Shown: positions 1 to 5,298, counted from the stretch's first letter. The stretch: 6,260 nt of DNA from Actinomycetes bacterium (GCA_023432725.1 JAEYUH010000153.1:1-6260), one strand, 5' to 3'. Numbers and translations are program-made. Notes: generated by a model from the letters alone, not told the origin.

Positions 1-38
1 GGATCCTTCACCGACGGCCCGGGACGCTTCCTCGGCAT
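1..38 (-). CDS. 5' end of a small DUF7218-like protein gene (runs off the left edge)
   Basis: Only the first 12 codons are inside the window; they read MPRKRPGPSVKD. The ATG at 38-36 is preceded on the minus strand by AAGGAG with 5 bases before the start, a very good ribosome binding site. A SigB/SigF-type promoter sits at a suitable distance upstream (95-71). The basic N-terminus followed by GPSVKD resembles a family of short actinobacterial proteins (DUF7218, often loosely annotated as Rho-termination-factor-like or plasmid-stabilisation proteins). Twelve residues are too few to prove this, so the family name comes from remembered similarity. The start codon and strand are well supported. 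Confidence 0.6.
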   Translation of the reverse strand, partial: MPRKRPGPSVKD

Positions 39-70
39 GCCTCCTCCTTCACGCGGACTTCGGTGGCCGG

Positions 71-95
71 ATACCCGAAACCTCCCCTCCCAAAC
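71..95 (-). promoter_or_regulatory. SigB/SigF-type promoter for the leftmost minus-strand gene
   Basis: Read on the minus strand, GTTT (95-92) is followed by a 15-base spacer and GGGTAT (76-71). This matches the GTTT-N14-16-GGGTAT/C pattern of actinobacterial SigB/SigF/SigG-family sigma factors. The -10 ends 32 bases before the ATG at 38, leaving a short leader with a strong ribosome binding site. A sigma factor of this family is encoded at 2284-3081. Confidence 0.75.
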
Positions 96-161
96 CCGCC
101 GGGCGGGAGAACTGCCTAGCGCTCGAGCGGCGAACAACCACCAGAGGTCGGGGCGCGTTGC

Positions 162-167
162 TAGGGT
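162..167 (+). promoter_or_regulatory. Possible -10 element (TAGGGT) for the PAS-ANTAR gene
   Basis: TAGGGT fits the actinobacterial TANNNT -10 pattern and would start transcription near 174, ahead of both the leader ORF and the PAS-ANTAR gene. No convincing -35 is seen at the right distance, so this is a weak call. Confidence 0.25.
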
Positions 168-198
168 GAACAGCGAGTCGCCCTGAAGGAGCGACGCG

Positions 199-246
199 GT
201 GCACAGCCGACCAGCGGCCCTCCGGGCATCGACGAGCTGGGGGTGA
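199..246 (+). CDS. Putative 15-codon leader ORF upstream of the PAS-ANTAR gene
   Basis: A GTG at 199 is preceded by AAGGAG (186-191) with 7 bases of spacing. This is a better ribosome binding site than the one in front of the main gene. The frame reads MHSRPAALRASTSWG and stops with TGA at 244-246, three bases before the ATG at 250, in the same frame. The arrangement suggests translational coupling, with ribosomes ending the leader and restarting on the regulator gene. No family is recognised for the peptide. It could be a chance ORF; the strong ribosome binding site and tight junction are the only arguments for it. Confidence 0.4.
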   Translation: MHSRPAALRASTSWG

Positions 247-249
247 GCA

Positions 250-1380
250 ATGAGTGTGGAGTCGGAGACGAATGCACTGGACGAGTCCTCAGGTCCCGAG
301 CGGCTGTTCGGGTCGTCCCTCAGCGACACCGGCTCCACTGCAGCGCTCGCGGCGCGGATGATGGCCAGCGCGCAGACGGCCCGAGCGGTGTCCATCGACG
401 CCGCGTGGCGGCAGGCCGTGATGCGGTCGATTCGCGATGGTCTGCTGATCTTCGACGACGCAGGGCTGGTGCTCGAACTCAACCAGGCGTTCACCGACCT
501 GCTGGGTTACAGCATGGAGGACGGGCCGTTCCGGCCGCCCTACCCCTGGTGGCCGACCGAGCAGGAGGATCCCGAGGCCCTGGCCCAGATCAGGGCCGCT
601 TACGACGACATCGTCCGGGGCGGGACCGTGGAGCTGGAGTACAGGTTCTACACCCGCGACCGTCGCCCGGTGTGGGTCCATTCCACCGGCGCGGCCATCC
701 AGCACGAGGCGATCGGGACGACGCACCTGCGCATCCTGCGCGACACCTCGCGGGTTCGGGAGGCACGGGAACGACGCGCCGCGGCCGCCCGGGTGAGCCA
801 GAGCTTCGCCACCGTTGACGATCTGGAGTCGCTGATCGGGATCGCCGAACACGGCTTCGGCCTCTTGTTCGACGGCGACTGCACGATCCGGATCGGCGCC
901 GGCGACGACCGGCTCTGGTTCAGCGCGGACGATGCGGTGGACCCCGGTGCGCTGTCTCCGGCCGTACTCGCAGGCCTCGACGCCGAACCCAGCCCGGATG
1001 CTGTGAGCCTGCGGCCGGGCATCGTGCTGGTGCCGCCCACGCGAGACGTGGATTGCCGCGCCTGGGTGCAGTTCCCCCGTCCACGCTCCATCAGCGTCGA
1101 GGAGATGATCGCCGCGGACCTGCTCGCGACCGCGTTCGGCGCCGCCGTGCAACAGGTGACGACGATGCAGCGGGCAGCTGATCGCGAGGCGAATCTTCAG
1201 CACGCCGTCGAGAGCCACCGGCTGGTGGGGCAGGCGACCGGGATCCTGGTGGAGCGGCACCGACTGCTGCCCGGCGAGGCCTTCGATCGGCTCCGCAGGG
1301 CGAGCCAGCGGCGAAACCTCAAGCTGCGCGACGTGGCGATGAGGGTGATCGAGACCGGACTGGACCCCGAGGCCATCTGA
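250..1380 (+). CDS. PAS and ANTAR domain regulatory protein
   Basis: The 376-residue product is predicted to be a cytoplasmic sensor and RNA-binding regulator. Residues about 53-168 form a PAS domain, with a GLLIFDDAGLVLELNQAF core, the LGYS turn and a closing strand before the helical linker. Residues about 185-300 look like a degenerate GAF-type domain. A helical segment near 303-325 leads into an ANTAR domain (about 315-372), recognised by VGQATGILVERH, the EAFDRLRRAS segment and KLRDVAMRVIE. ANTAR domains bind paired hairpins in nascent RNA and prevent termination; that role is family knowledge, and no target RNA was identified here. There is no signal peptide or membrane segment. The ATG at 250 is chosen because it agrees with the tight junction to the leader ORF; its own ribosome binding site (GGGGGTGAG) is moderate. 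The gene ends 15 bases from the convergent DUF6328-type gene. The ligand is unknown. Confidence 0.9.
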   Translation: MSVESETNALDESSGPERLFGSSLSDTGSTAALAARMMASAQTARAVSIDAAWRQAVMRSIRDGLLIFDDAGLVLELNQAFTDLLGYSMEDGPFRPPYPWWPTEQEDPEALAQIRAAYDDIVRGGTVELEYRFYTRDRRPVWVHSTGAAIQHEAIGTTHLRILRDTSRVREARERRAAAARVSQSFATVDDLESLIGIAEHGFGLLFDGDCTIRIGAGDDRLWFSADDAVDPGALSPAVLAGLDAEPSPDAVSLRPGIVLVPPTRDVDCRAWVQFPRPRSISVEEMIAADLLATAFGAAVQQVTTMQRAADREANLQHAVESHRLVGQATGILVERHRLLPGEAFDRLRRASQRRNLKLRDVAMRVIETGLDPEAI

Positions 1381-1395
1381 CCGACCATCAAACCC

Positions 1396-1908
1396 TCAGG
1401 TGTAGGGTCCGGCTGCGTCCTCGCTGCCCGCGGCGAGACGCAGCGGGACGGCCAGCCAGAGCACCGCGAAGACCCCCAGTGCCACCGCTCCAGCAACTAC
1501 GCCGGAGGCCAGGTCGAGGACGAAGCCGAACACCAGGGTCACGACCATGACGACGGTCAGTGCCAGCAGCCCGAGCCCTGCCTTGGCCAGCCGGTCGCCG
1601 GCCAGCACGAGCACGTCCTTGGCGTGACGGCGGAACAACAGGCGGTGGGCGGTCACCGGGGCGACGATCAGACCGGTGGTCAGGGTGCCCAGCACCACGG
1701 CGGCGAGGAAGATGCCGAGCAGCGCGGGTTCGAGCTCGGCGAACCGGGCCTGGAACGGCAAGGTGAGCAGGAAGCCGGAGAGGATCTGGATCCCCGTCTG
1801 GGTGACGCGCAGCTCCTGGAGCAGCTCGGACCAGTTGCGGTCCAGCCGCTCGGCGGGCGACTCGTCCCGTTCAGGGTCGTCGGGAAGGTTCTGCCGCTGC
1901 TCGCCCAT
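1396..1908 (-). CDS. DUF6328-type integral membrane protein
   Basis: The product is 170 residues from the ATG at 1908-1906. That start has AAGGAG five bases upstream; the open frame extends to 1986, but that extension lacks such a site and is proline- and arginine-rich. The N-terminal 25 residues are charged and soluble. They are followed by the conserved stretch LLQELRVTQTGIQILSGF (residues 29-46) and LLTLPFQARFAELE, which is typical of DUF6328 proteins. About four hydrophobic segments follow (roughly 38-53, 63-84, 107-132 and 137-157), with an RLLFRRH basic loop between the second and third. No catalytic motif is visible and the function of the family is unknown. Its setting among stress-response genes suggests, but does not show, a role in envelope stress. 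Confidence 0.85.
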   Translation of the reverse strand: MGEQRQNLPDDPERDESPAERLDRNWSELLQELRVTQTGIQILSGFLLTLPFQARFAELEPALLGIFLAAVVLGTLTTGLIVAPVTAHRLLFRRHAKDVLVLAGDRLAKAGLGLLALTVVMVVTLVFGFVLDLASGVVAGAVALGVFAVLWLAVPLRLAAGSEDAAGPYT

Positions 1909-1936
1909 GCTCGCTCCTTGAGGCGTGTTGGGCGCG

Positions 1937-1942
1937 ATGCTA
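1937..1942 (-). promoter_or_regulatory. Possible -10 element for the DUF6328-type gene
   Basis: On the minus strand TAGCAT (1942-1937) fits TANNNT and would give a leader of about 20 bases before the AAGGAG and ATG at 1908. No good -35 is visible, so the call is tentative. Confidence 0.3.
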
Positions 1943-2080
1943 GCGCGCCGCCGAACGTTGGGGGCAGGCCTCTCCAGCGCCTTCACACGAGCCGGCGGAC
2001 GACGACCCGAGTGGCGCCGCGGAACCCGGGTAACGGGGCAGTGACGGGTGGGGTGGTGGGCCCGCTACCCCTAGGCCCGA

Positions 2081-2112
2081 GGTGCGTCGGTTGAAATTCC
2101 AGCCGGCGCACC
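2081..2112. repeat. Inverted repeat / hairpin upstream of the sigma factor gene
   Basis: The arms GGTGCGTCGG (2081-2090) and CCGGCGCACC (2103-2112) pair over 10 bp with one G-U wobble, around a 12-base loop TTGAAATTCCAG. It is not followed by a T run. It could be an operator or a leader structure. The right part (GGTTGAAATTCC then CGCACC) faintly recalls a tRNA T-arm and acceptor end. Confidence 0.45.
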
Positions 2113-2186
2113 GCTTCGCTTCCGGCCTTGTCAGCGCATTCTCGATGGCCTGAGGCCTCCCTGAGGGGCACATCGACCACCTCCAG

Positions 2187-2192
2187 GGGTAT
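2187..2192 (+). promoter_or_regulatory. SigB-type -10 element ahead of the sigma factor gene
   Basis: GGGTAT lies within an 11-base string (GGGGTATTGCA, 2186-2196) that recurs exactly at the CsbD operon promoter (3123-3133). It would start transcription near 2199, about 85 bases before the ATG. The expected GTTT-like -35 is not recognisable 14-16 bases upstream, so autoregulation is only suggested. Confidence 0.4.
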
Positions 2193-2283
2193 TGCAGTGC
2201 CGAAATCTCCATGGCAGAGTGACCCGAGTCAGAGCGGTTCAACCACGTGCCGACTCCGACCACGGCTCCGAGAGGAGACTGTC

Positions 2284-3081
2284 ATGGCACGTGGACTTGC
2301 GCAGGCAACCACTGTCACCGAGCGCGAACAGCGCACCCGCCAACTCTTCACCGATCTTCAGTTGGCCACCCACCCAGAGCGCAGGCAGGCGGTCGTCGAG
2401 GAACTCGTCGAACTGAACCTTCCCCTGTGCGATGCCCTCGCCGGCCGTTACCTCGGCCGTGGCGCGGAACGCGACGACCTGGTCCAGGTCGCCCGCACCG
2501 CCCTCTTCCTCGCGATCGAGCGGTACCAGCCCGCAGCGGGCCGGTCGTTCGCATCGTTCGCCGTCCCGACCATCACCGGCGAGCTCAAGCGGTACTTCCG
2601 CGACCGGTGCTGGGTGGTGCGCCCGCCACGTCAGGTGCAGGAAGAGCGGGCGCGGGTCGTCCGGGCCCGGGCGCGGCTGGAGCAGGAGGCCGGCCGCGAG
2701 GTTACGGTGGCCGATCTGGGAGAGTACCTGGACGTCGACCAGCAACGGGTGAGCGAGTGCATTGGCGTCACCACCAGCTACCGTCCGCTCTCGCTGGAGG
2801 CGCCGGTTCACCAGGGCTCCTCGACGAGCCTGGGGGCATCACTGGCGGGCGACGACGACCTGGTCGGTGACACGATCGACAGGATCGACCTTCGACGGGC
2901 GCTGGCGACGCTGTCGGCCCGCGATCGGCAGGTTCTCAAGTGGCGCTTCGAGGAGGAATGCACCCAGAGCGAGATCGCCCGTCGGTTGGGCGTCTCGCAG
3001 ATGCAGGTGTCGCGGATCATCCGGCGGTTGCTGGACCGCACCCGCGAACTGCTGGAGCCGGCACAGCCGCTGGCCAGCTGA
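2284..3081 (+). CDS. RNA polymerase sigma factor, SigB/SigF/SigG subfamily
   Basis: The product is 265 residues from the ATG at 2284, which has GAGGAG (2272-2277) six bases upstream. The frame stays open to 2128, but that extension has no ribosome binding site and no family-like sequence. Region 2 spans about residues 38-108 and includes the DDLVQVA motif (64-70), AIERYQPAAGRSFASFA and ITGELKRYFRD, characteristic of group 3 general-stress and sporulation sigma factors. Region 3 follows (about 113-190), with RPPRQVQE at its start. Region 4 (about 203-257) has a helix-turn-helix with TQSEIARRLGVSQMQVSRII. No anti-sigma (RsbW-like) or anti-anti-sigma gene adjoins it, which is unusual for the subfamily; control may lie elsewhere in the genome. 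SigB-type promoters at 71-95 and 3103-3129 are plausible targets. The exact subgroup (B, F or G) cannot be assigned from sequence reading alone. Confidence 0.93.
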   Translation: MARGLAQATTVTEREQRTRQLFTDLQLATHPERRQAVVEELVELNLPLCDALAGRYLGRGAERDDLVQVARTALFLAIERYQPAAGRSFASFAVPTITGELKRYFRDRCWVVRPPRQVQEERARVVRARARLEQEAGREVTVADLGEYLDVDQQRVSECIGVTTSYRPLSLEAPVHQGSSTSLGASLAGDDDLVGDTIDRIDLRRALATLSARDRQVLKWRFEEECTQSEIARRLGVSQMQVSRIIRRLLDRTRELLEPAQPLAS

Positions 3082-3088
3082 AGCGAGA

Positions 3089-3126
3089 CCCCTCGCGGAG
3101 TCGGTTAGAACCGGCTCCGCGGGGGG
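3089..3126 (+). terminator. Long hairpin after the sigma factor gene (likely terminator) overlapping the next promoter
   Basis: The arms 3089-3106 and 3109-3126 are complementary over 18 positions, 16 of them Watson-Crick and two G-U in RNA, with only AG between them. In RNA the top pairs would open to a slightly larger loop. The hairpin begins 7 bases after the sigma factor stop codon. There is no U run, as is common for actinobacterial terminators. The structure contains the -35 and the first half of the -10 of the CsbD operon promoter. Confidence 0.65.
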
Positions 3127-3129
3127 TAT
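3103..3129 (+). promoter_or_regulatory. SigB/SigF-type promoter of the CsbD operon
   Basis: GGTTAG (3103-3108) and GGGTAT (3124-3129) are separated by 15 bases, close to the GTTT-N14-16-GGGTAT pattern. Transcription would start near 3136, leaving a leader of about 30 bases with GAGGAG before the CsbD start. CsbD is a SigB-dependent stress gene in Bacillus subtilis, which agrees with this promoter type; the sigma factor encoded just upstream is the obvious candidate. Confidence 0.7.
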
Positions 3130-3167
3130 TGCACATCTAGACGTTCCACCGAAGTGAGGAGATGAAG

Positions 3168-3359
3168 ATGGGTATCGACGACAAGGCCCGTCACGCCATG
3201 GAAGAGGCTGGCGGCAAGGTCAAGGAAGGCTGGGGCAAGCTCACCGATGACGAGCGCCTCGAAGCCGAAGGCAAGATGGATCAGTCCAAGGCTGACCTGA
3301 AGCAGGCCGGCGAGAACATCAAGGACAGCGTCGAGAACGCTTTCCGCGACGACAAGTGA
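3168..3359 (+). CDS. CsbD family stress-response protein
   Basis: This is a 63-residue, highly charged, soluble protein. It begins MGIDDKARHAMEEAGGKVKE, and the following KEGWGKLTDDERLEAEGK and DQSKADLKQAGENIKD segments are characteristic of the CsbD family. Two in-frame ATGs exist at 3162 and 3168. The second is chosen because GAGGAG (3156-3161) is six bases from it and directly abuts the first. CsbD proteins are abundant after general stress, and their molecular role is unknown. The gene is followed after 14 bases by a small membrane protein gene, so the two probably share a transcript from the SigB-type promoter at 3103-3129. Confidence 0.92.
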   Translation: MGIDDKARHAMEEAGGKVKEGWGKLTDDERLEAEGKMDQSKADLKQAGENIKDSVENAFRDDK

Positions 3360-3373
3360 CGTAGGGAGGGCAC

Positions 3374-3517
3374 ATGGCCACCATTCTCTGGATTCTGGCA
3401 GTCATTCTCGTTGTGGCCGGCATCTTCGCGATCGTTCGCAAGCAGGTCCTGTGGGGCGTCGTCCTCATCATCGTCGGACTGCTCGTCGGCCCTGGTGGAG
3501 TGAGCGTCTTCACCTGA
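3374..3517 (+). CDS. Small hydrophobic protein (47 residues) in the CsbD operon
   Basis: The ATG at 3374 has GGAGG (3365-3369) four bases upstream, and the frame ends with TGA at 3515-3517. The product has two hydrophobic segments (residues about 4-20 and 26-39) split by the basic turn VRKQ, then a conserved-looking tail, GPGGVSVFT. This resembles short actinobacterial membrane proteins ending in GPGGVS(I/V)F that have no assigned function. The hairpin topology suggests a membrane-inserted two-helix peptide. Its position 14 bases after CsbD and ahead of a terminator makes it the last gene of a two-gene stress operon. It is short enough to be missed by gene finders. Confidence 0.8.
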   Translation: MATILWILAVILVVAGIFAIVRKQVLWGVVLIIVGLLVGPGGVSVFT

Positions 3518-3548
3518 CCGGGCGCGGTCCCCAGAGACCGCACCACAC

Positions 3549-3586
3549 GCAATGCCCCGCGCCGCCCCCGGAAAGCGGGGCATTGC
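3549..3586. terminator. Bidirectional terminator between the CsbD operon and tRNA-Glu
   Basis: A perfect 12-bp stem (GCAATGCCCCGC at 3549-3560, GCGGGGCATTGC at 3575-3586) encloses a 14-base loop. It lies 31 bases after the small membrane protein gene and 23 bases past the 3' end of the minus-strand tRNA, so it can end transcripts from both sides. There is no clear T run. Confidence 0.8.
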
Positions 3587-3609
3587 TGTGCGCCCCGGAA
3601 TCGACGGGT

Positions 3610-3685
3610 TGGCATCCCCAACGGGATTCGAACCCGCGCTGCCGCCTTGAAAGGGCGGTGTCCTAGGCCGCTAGACGATGGGGAC
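3610..3685 (-). tRNA. tRNA-Glu (anticodon UUC)
   Basis: The gene reads from G1 at 3685 to the discriminator G at 3613, and CCA is encoded at 3612-3610. The acceptor strand GTCCCCA pairs with TGGGGAT, with a G-U at the first pair. The D-arm contains TCTAGCGGCCTAGGA. The anticodon stem CCGCC/GGCGG holds the loop CTTTCAA, giving anticodon TTC. The T-arm has GGTTCGAATCC. All cloverleaf elements are present and resemble bacterial glutamate tRNAs. It would decode GAA, and GAG by wobble. It has its own promoter (3726-3697) and a hairpin terminator downstream. Confidence 0.95.
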
Positions 3686-3696
3686 CTGACTCGTGA

Positions 3697-3726
3697 ACTA
3701 TACGGCCCGGTGCGAGGGTCGCCCAA
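3697..3726 (-). promoter_or_regulatory. Promoter of tRNA-Glu
   Basis: On the minus strand TTGGGC (3726-3721), an 18-base spacer and TATAGT (3702-3697) form a housekeeping-type promoter. The start would fall near 3690, about five bases before the mature tRNA. Confidence 0.65.
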
Positions 3727-3742
3727 ACCTGCTCCAACCAGC

Positions 3743-3778
3743 ACAGAAGCCCGGCCGGGGGGATGGCCGGGCTTCTGT
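3743..3778 (-). terminator. Terminator of the SH3/peptidase gene
   Basis: A perfect 14-bp inverted repeat (ACAGAAGCCCGGCC at 3743-3756 and its complement at 3765-3778) surrounds an 8-base loop. It begins 33 bases past the stop codon of the minus-strand gene and shields the tRNA promoter just downstream from read-through. Confidence 0.85.
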
Positions 3779-3811
3779 CTGGGGTCGGACTGACGGTTCT
3801 TTGGGGGGAGG

Positions 3812-5140
3812 TCAGCCCGTGAACGACACGTGGACGTGGTCGTAGTGGTTGGCGGTGTCGCCGCCGCGGTCGGCCATGTGGACCCACTTGCCGCGGGTGA
3901 TGGTGTAGTTGCGCTGCCGCCAGATCACGTACTTGACCTTGAGGGACTTGTTGTTGTCGATGAAGTACTCCGCGATCCGGTCGCCGAGCGCCTTGTTCTT
4001 CTTGTACGACGGGATCATGATGTCGATCGCCCGACCGTTGGGGTGGTCGGAGGAGTACGCGCTGGACGAACGCCACCCGTGGATCGTCTTGATCTCTGGG
4101 AACTTGTCCCGCACGACCAGGACGGCGGCCTTGCCGTAGGCCTTCAGCTTGTCGAGGCTGGCTGAGCCAAGGGTGGCCGGCGGTTCGGTGGTGCTCAGGT
4201 ACTCCGACGAGACCCAGGCGAGTGCGCCGTTGAAGATGATCTGGGTGTACTTGTTCTTGGTCGGTCCGGTGGCCTGGAGCACGGTCCGGTGGGCAAGCGT
4301 TGCCAGCTTCGTGGACTCCACATCGGCGGCCTTGCGCACGTTCACGTCCGTGGCGTTGATGTAGCGCAGCCCGATCGAGACCGGGAGGGTCACCGTGGGG
4401 CCGGACGCGGCAGGCTTGAGGTAGCCGGTCAGGACCCAACCGATCTTGCCGGCGGCGACGACCTGGCTGTAACTGCCGGAGTGCTGGCCGGTCAGGCCGA
4501 TGGTCGTCTCGGGAGCGAGGTTGGACAGCAGGGCTCCGGATTCGCTGGCGCTCTGGCGCATCGACAGGGTCGTCGTGGTGATGACGTTGGCCAGGGTGGG
4601 GTCAGTGGGCTCAGGGTCGGGATCGCCGCCGCCGGAGCTGGCAGGGGGAGCGACGTACTTGGTGTACAGCCACCGGATCGCGCCGTCCACCGTGACCTCG
4701 GTGAAGTCGCCGGACTTGCGGCCCGTGACGTCGACAGTGGTGCCCTTCTTGAGCACCTTCAGGATCTCGGAGGTGAGGCTCGGCGAGGTCCGCAGGTTCA
4801 CGTTCGCGACGGTCGGCCGCTTCGCGGCCAGGCCCGCGGTGACGGGGGTGTCGGTCTTCTTAGTGAGCGTCACGTACTGCGCGTACACATAGGCCGTGCG
4901 GGCCTCGAAGCTGATCGGCTGCCAGCCGTTCGCCGCGGTGCCGTCCGCCTCAACAACCTGACCCTTCTTCAACGTGGTGAGGATCTTGTCGGAGGTGGAG
5001 GGGCCGGTACGGACATGGACCTCGGCGTTGGCCGCGTACAGGGTGGGCGCGGCGCCGGCGACGGCCGCTGTGGTGATGCCGGCGGCACCCAGCAGCGCCG
5101 TCGTCACGATCCAGACGATCGCGATCCGTGCCTTGCTCAT
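3812..5140 (-). CDS. Secreted protein with four SH3-like repeats and a C-terminal M15/VanY-like peptidase domain
   Basis: The product is 442 residues from the ATG at 5140, with GAAGG eight bases upstream. Residues 1-31 form a signal peptide: basic start, hydrophobic core, AVAGA|AP-type cleavage site. Four bacterial SH3-type repeats follow at about 34-92, 108-163, 184-242 and 258-316. Each begins with a motif like VHVRTGPS, VNLRTSPS, LSMRQSAS or VNVRKAAD and ends in a W/Y-containing strand before Y-V or Y-L. A proline- and aspartate-rich linker (164-182) separates repeats two and three. The C-terminal domain (about 326-442) has SSDHPNGRAIDIM and HYDHVHVSF, the LAS/M15 pattern; His366, Asp373 and His437 are the expected zinc ligands. 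It resembles the VldE / ARB-07466-like domain. Likely role: binding and trimming peptidoglycan outside the membrane. Actual peptidase activity is inferred from these residues only. Confidence 0.9.
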   Translation of the reverse strand: MSKARIAIVWIVTTALLGAAGITTAAVAGAAPTLYAANAEVHVRTGPSTSDKILTTLKKGQVVEADGTAANGWQPISFEARTAYVYAQYVTLTKKTDTPVTAGLAAKRPTVANVNLRTSPSLTSEILKVLKKGTTVDVTGRKSGDFTEVTVDGAIRWLYTKYVAPPASSGGGDPDPEPTDPTLANVITTTTLSMRQSASESGALLSNLAPETTIGLTGQHSGSYSQVVAAGKIGWVLTGYLKPAASGPTVTLPVSIGLRYINATDVNVRKAADVESTKLATLAHRTVLQATGPTKNKYTQIIFNGALAWVSSEYLSTTEPPATLGSASLDKLKAYGKAAVLVVRDKFPEIKTIHGWRSSSAYSSDHPNGRAIDIMIPSYKKNKALGDRIAEYFIDNNKSLKVKYVIWRQRNYTITRGKWVHMADRGGDTANHYDHVHVSFTG

Positions 5141-5215
5141 CCGTGGTCCCTTCCTCGGGGGAAGTCGGTCAGGGTCAGGGGTGAGGCTCAGGGAGAGGTC
5201 TTCCCCGTGATGCCG

Positions 5216-5231
5216 GAGTCACATGTGACTC
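5216..5231. promoter_or_regulatory. Perfect 16-bp palindrome in the leader of the SH3/peptidase gene
   Basis: GAGTCACATGTGACTC is its own reverse complement. It lies 76 bases upstream of the SH3/peptidase start and downstream of the proposed promoter (5298-5269). Its symmetry suits a dimeric repressor operator; the half-sites GTCACA/TGTGAC do not match a regulator I can name with confidence. A second perfect palindrome, CTGAGGCCTCAG, lies at 5249-5260. Confidence 0.5.
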
Positions 5232-5268
5232 ATGCGCCACACCTGTCCCTGAGGCCTCAGTGGTCGAG

Positions 5269-5298
5269 ACTCTAGGCAGCGGGCAGCACCGCGGTCAT
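5269..5298 (-). promoter_or_regulatory. Probable housekeeping promoter of the SH3/peptidase gene
   Basis: On the minus strand ATGACC (5298-5293, four of six matches to TTGACA) is followed by an 18-base spacer and TAGAGT (5274-5269). The start would lie near 5262, giving a leader of about 120 bases that includes the 5216-5231 palindrome and CCTGA-type short repeats at about 5168-5192. Confidence 0.45.

Larger units (their letters stand above)
1909..2283. other. Divergent intergenic region between the DUF6328-type gene and the sigma factor gene
   Basis: These 375 bases hold no convincing gene; the open frames crossing them lack ribosome binding sites and look like high-GC shadows. The region contains a possible -10 for the minus-strand gene (TAGCAT, 1942-1937), a 10-bp-stem hairpin (2081-2112) and a SigB-type -10 (2187-2192) ahead of the sigma factor. 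GGGCC at 2059 and GGCCC near 2073 flank a weak second stem. Confidence 0.6.

Noticed and set aside
289..1260. Long minus-strand open frame opposite the PAS-ANTAR gene
   Set aside because: It lacks any recognisable domain or ribosome binding site and is the usual high-GC antisense shadow of a real gene.
1392..1408. ACCCT...AGGGT hairpin as a terminator between the convergent PAS-ANTAR and DUF6328-type genes
   Set aside because: The stem is only 5 bp and overlaps a stop codon; this is too weak to call.
2128..2283. Extended N-terminus of the sigma factor from a TTG at 2128
   Set aside because: There is no ribosome binding site and no family similarity before residue 53, whereas ATG 2284 has GAGGAG at six bases.
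3162..3167. Earlier ATG for CsbD at 3162
   Set aside because: The ribosome binding site directly abuts it; ATG 3168 has correct spacing and gives the usual MG-initial CsbD sequence.
3663..4439. 258-codon minus-strand open frame overlapping the tRNA upstream region and the SH3/peptidase gene
   Set aside because: It overlaps the better-supported gene in another frame and crosses the perfect terminator at 3743-3778.
5141..5262. c-di-AMP (ydaO-type) riboswitch in the leader of the SH3/peptidase gene
   Set aside because: Such riboswitches often precede actinobacterial wall hydrolases, but the conserved core motifs were not found in this leader.
4289..5275. 328-codon plus-strand open frame opposite the SH3/peptidase gene
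   Set aside because: The glycine/arginine-rich translation has no domain pattern, while the opposite strand encodes a complete secreted protein with signal peptide and zinc motif.
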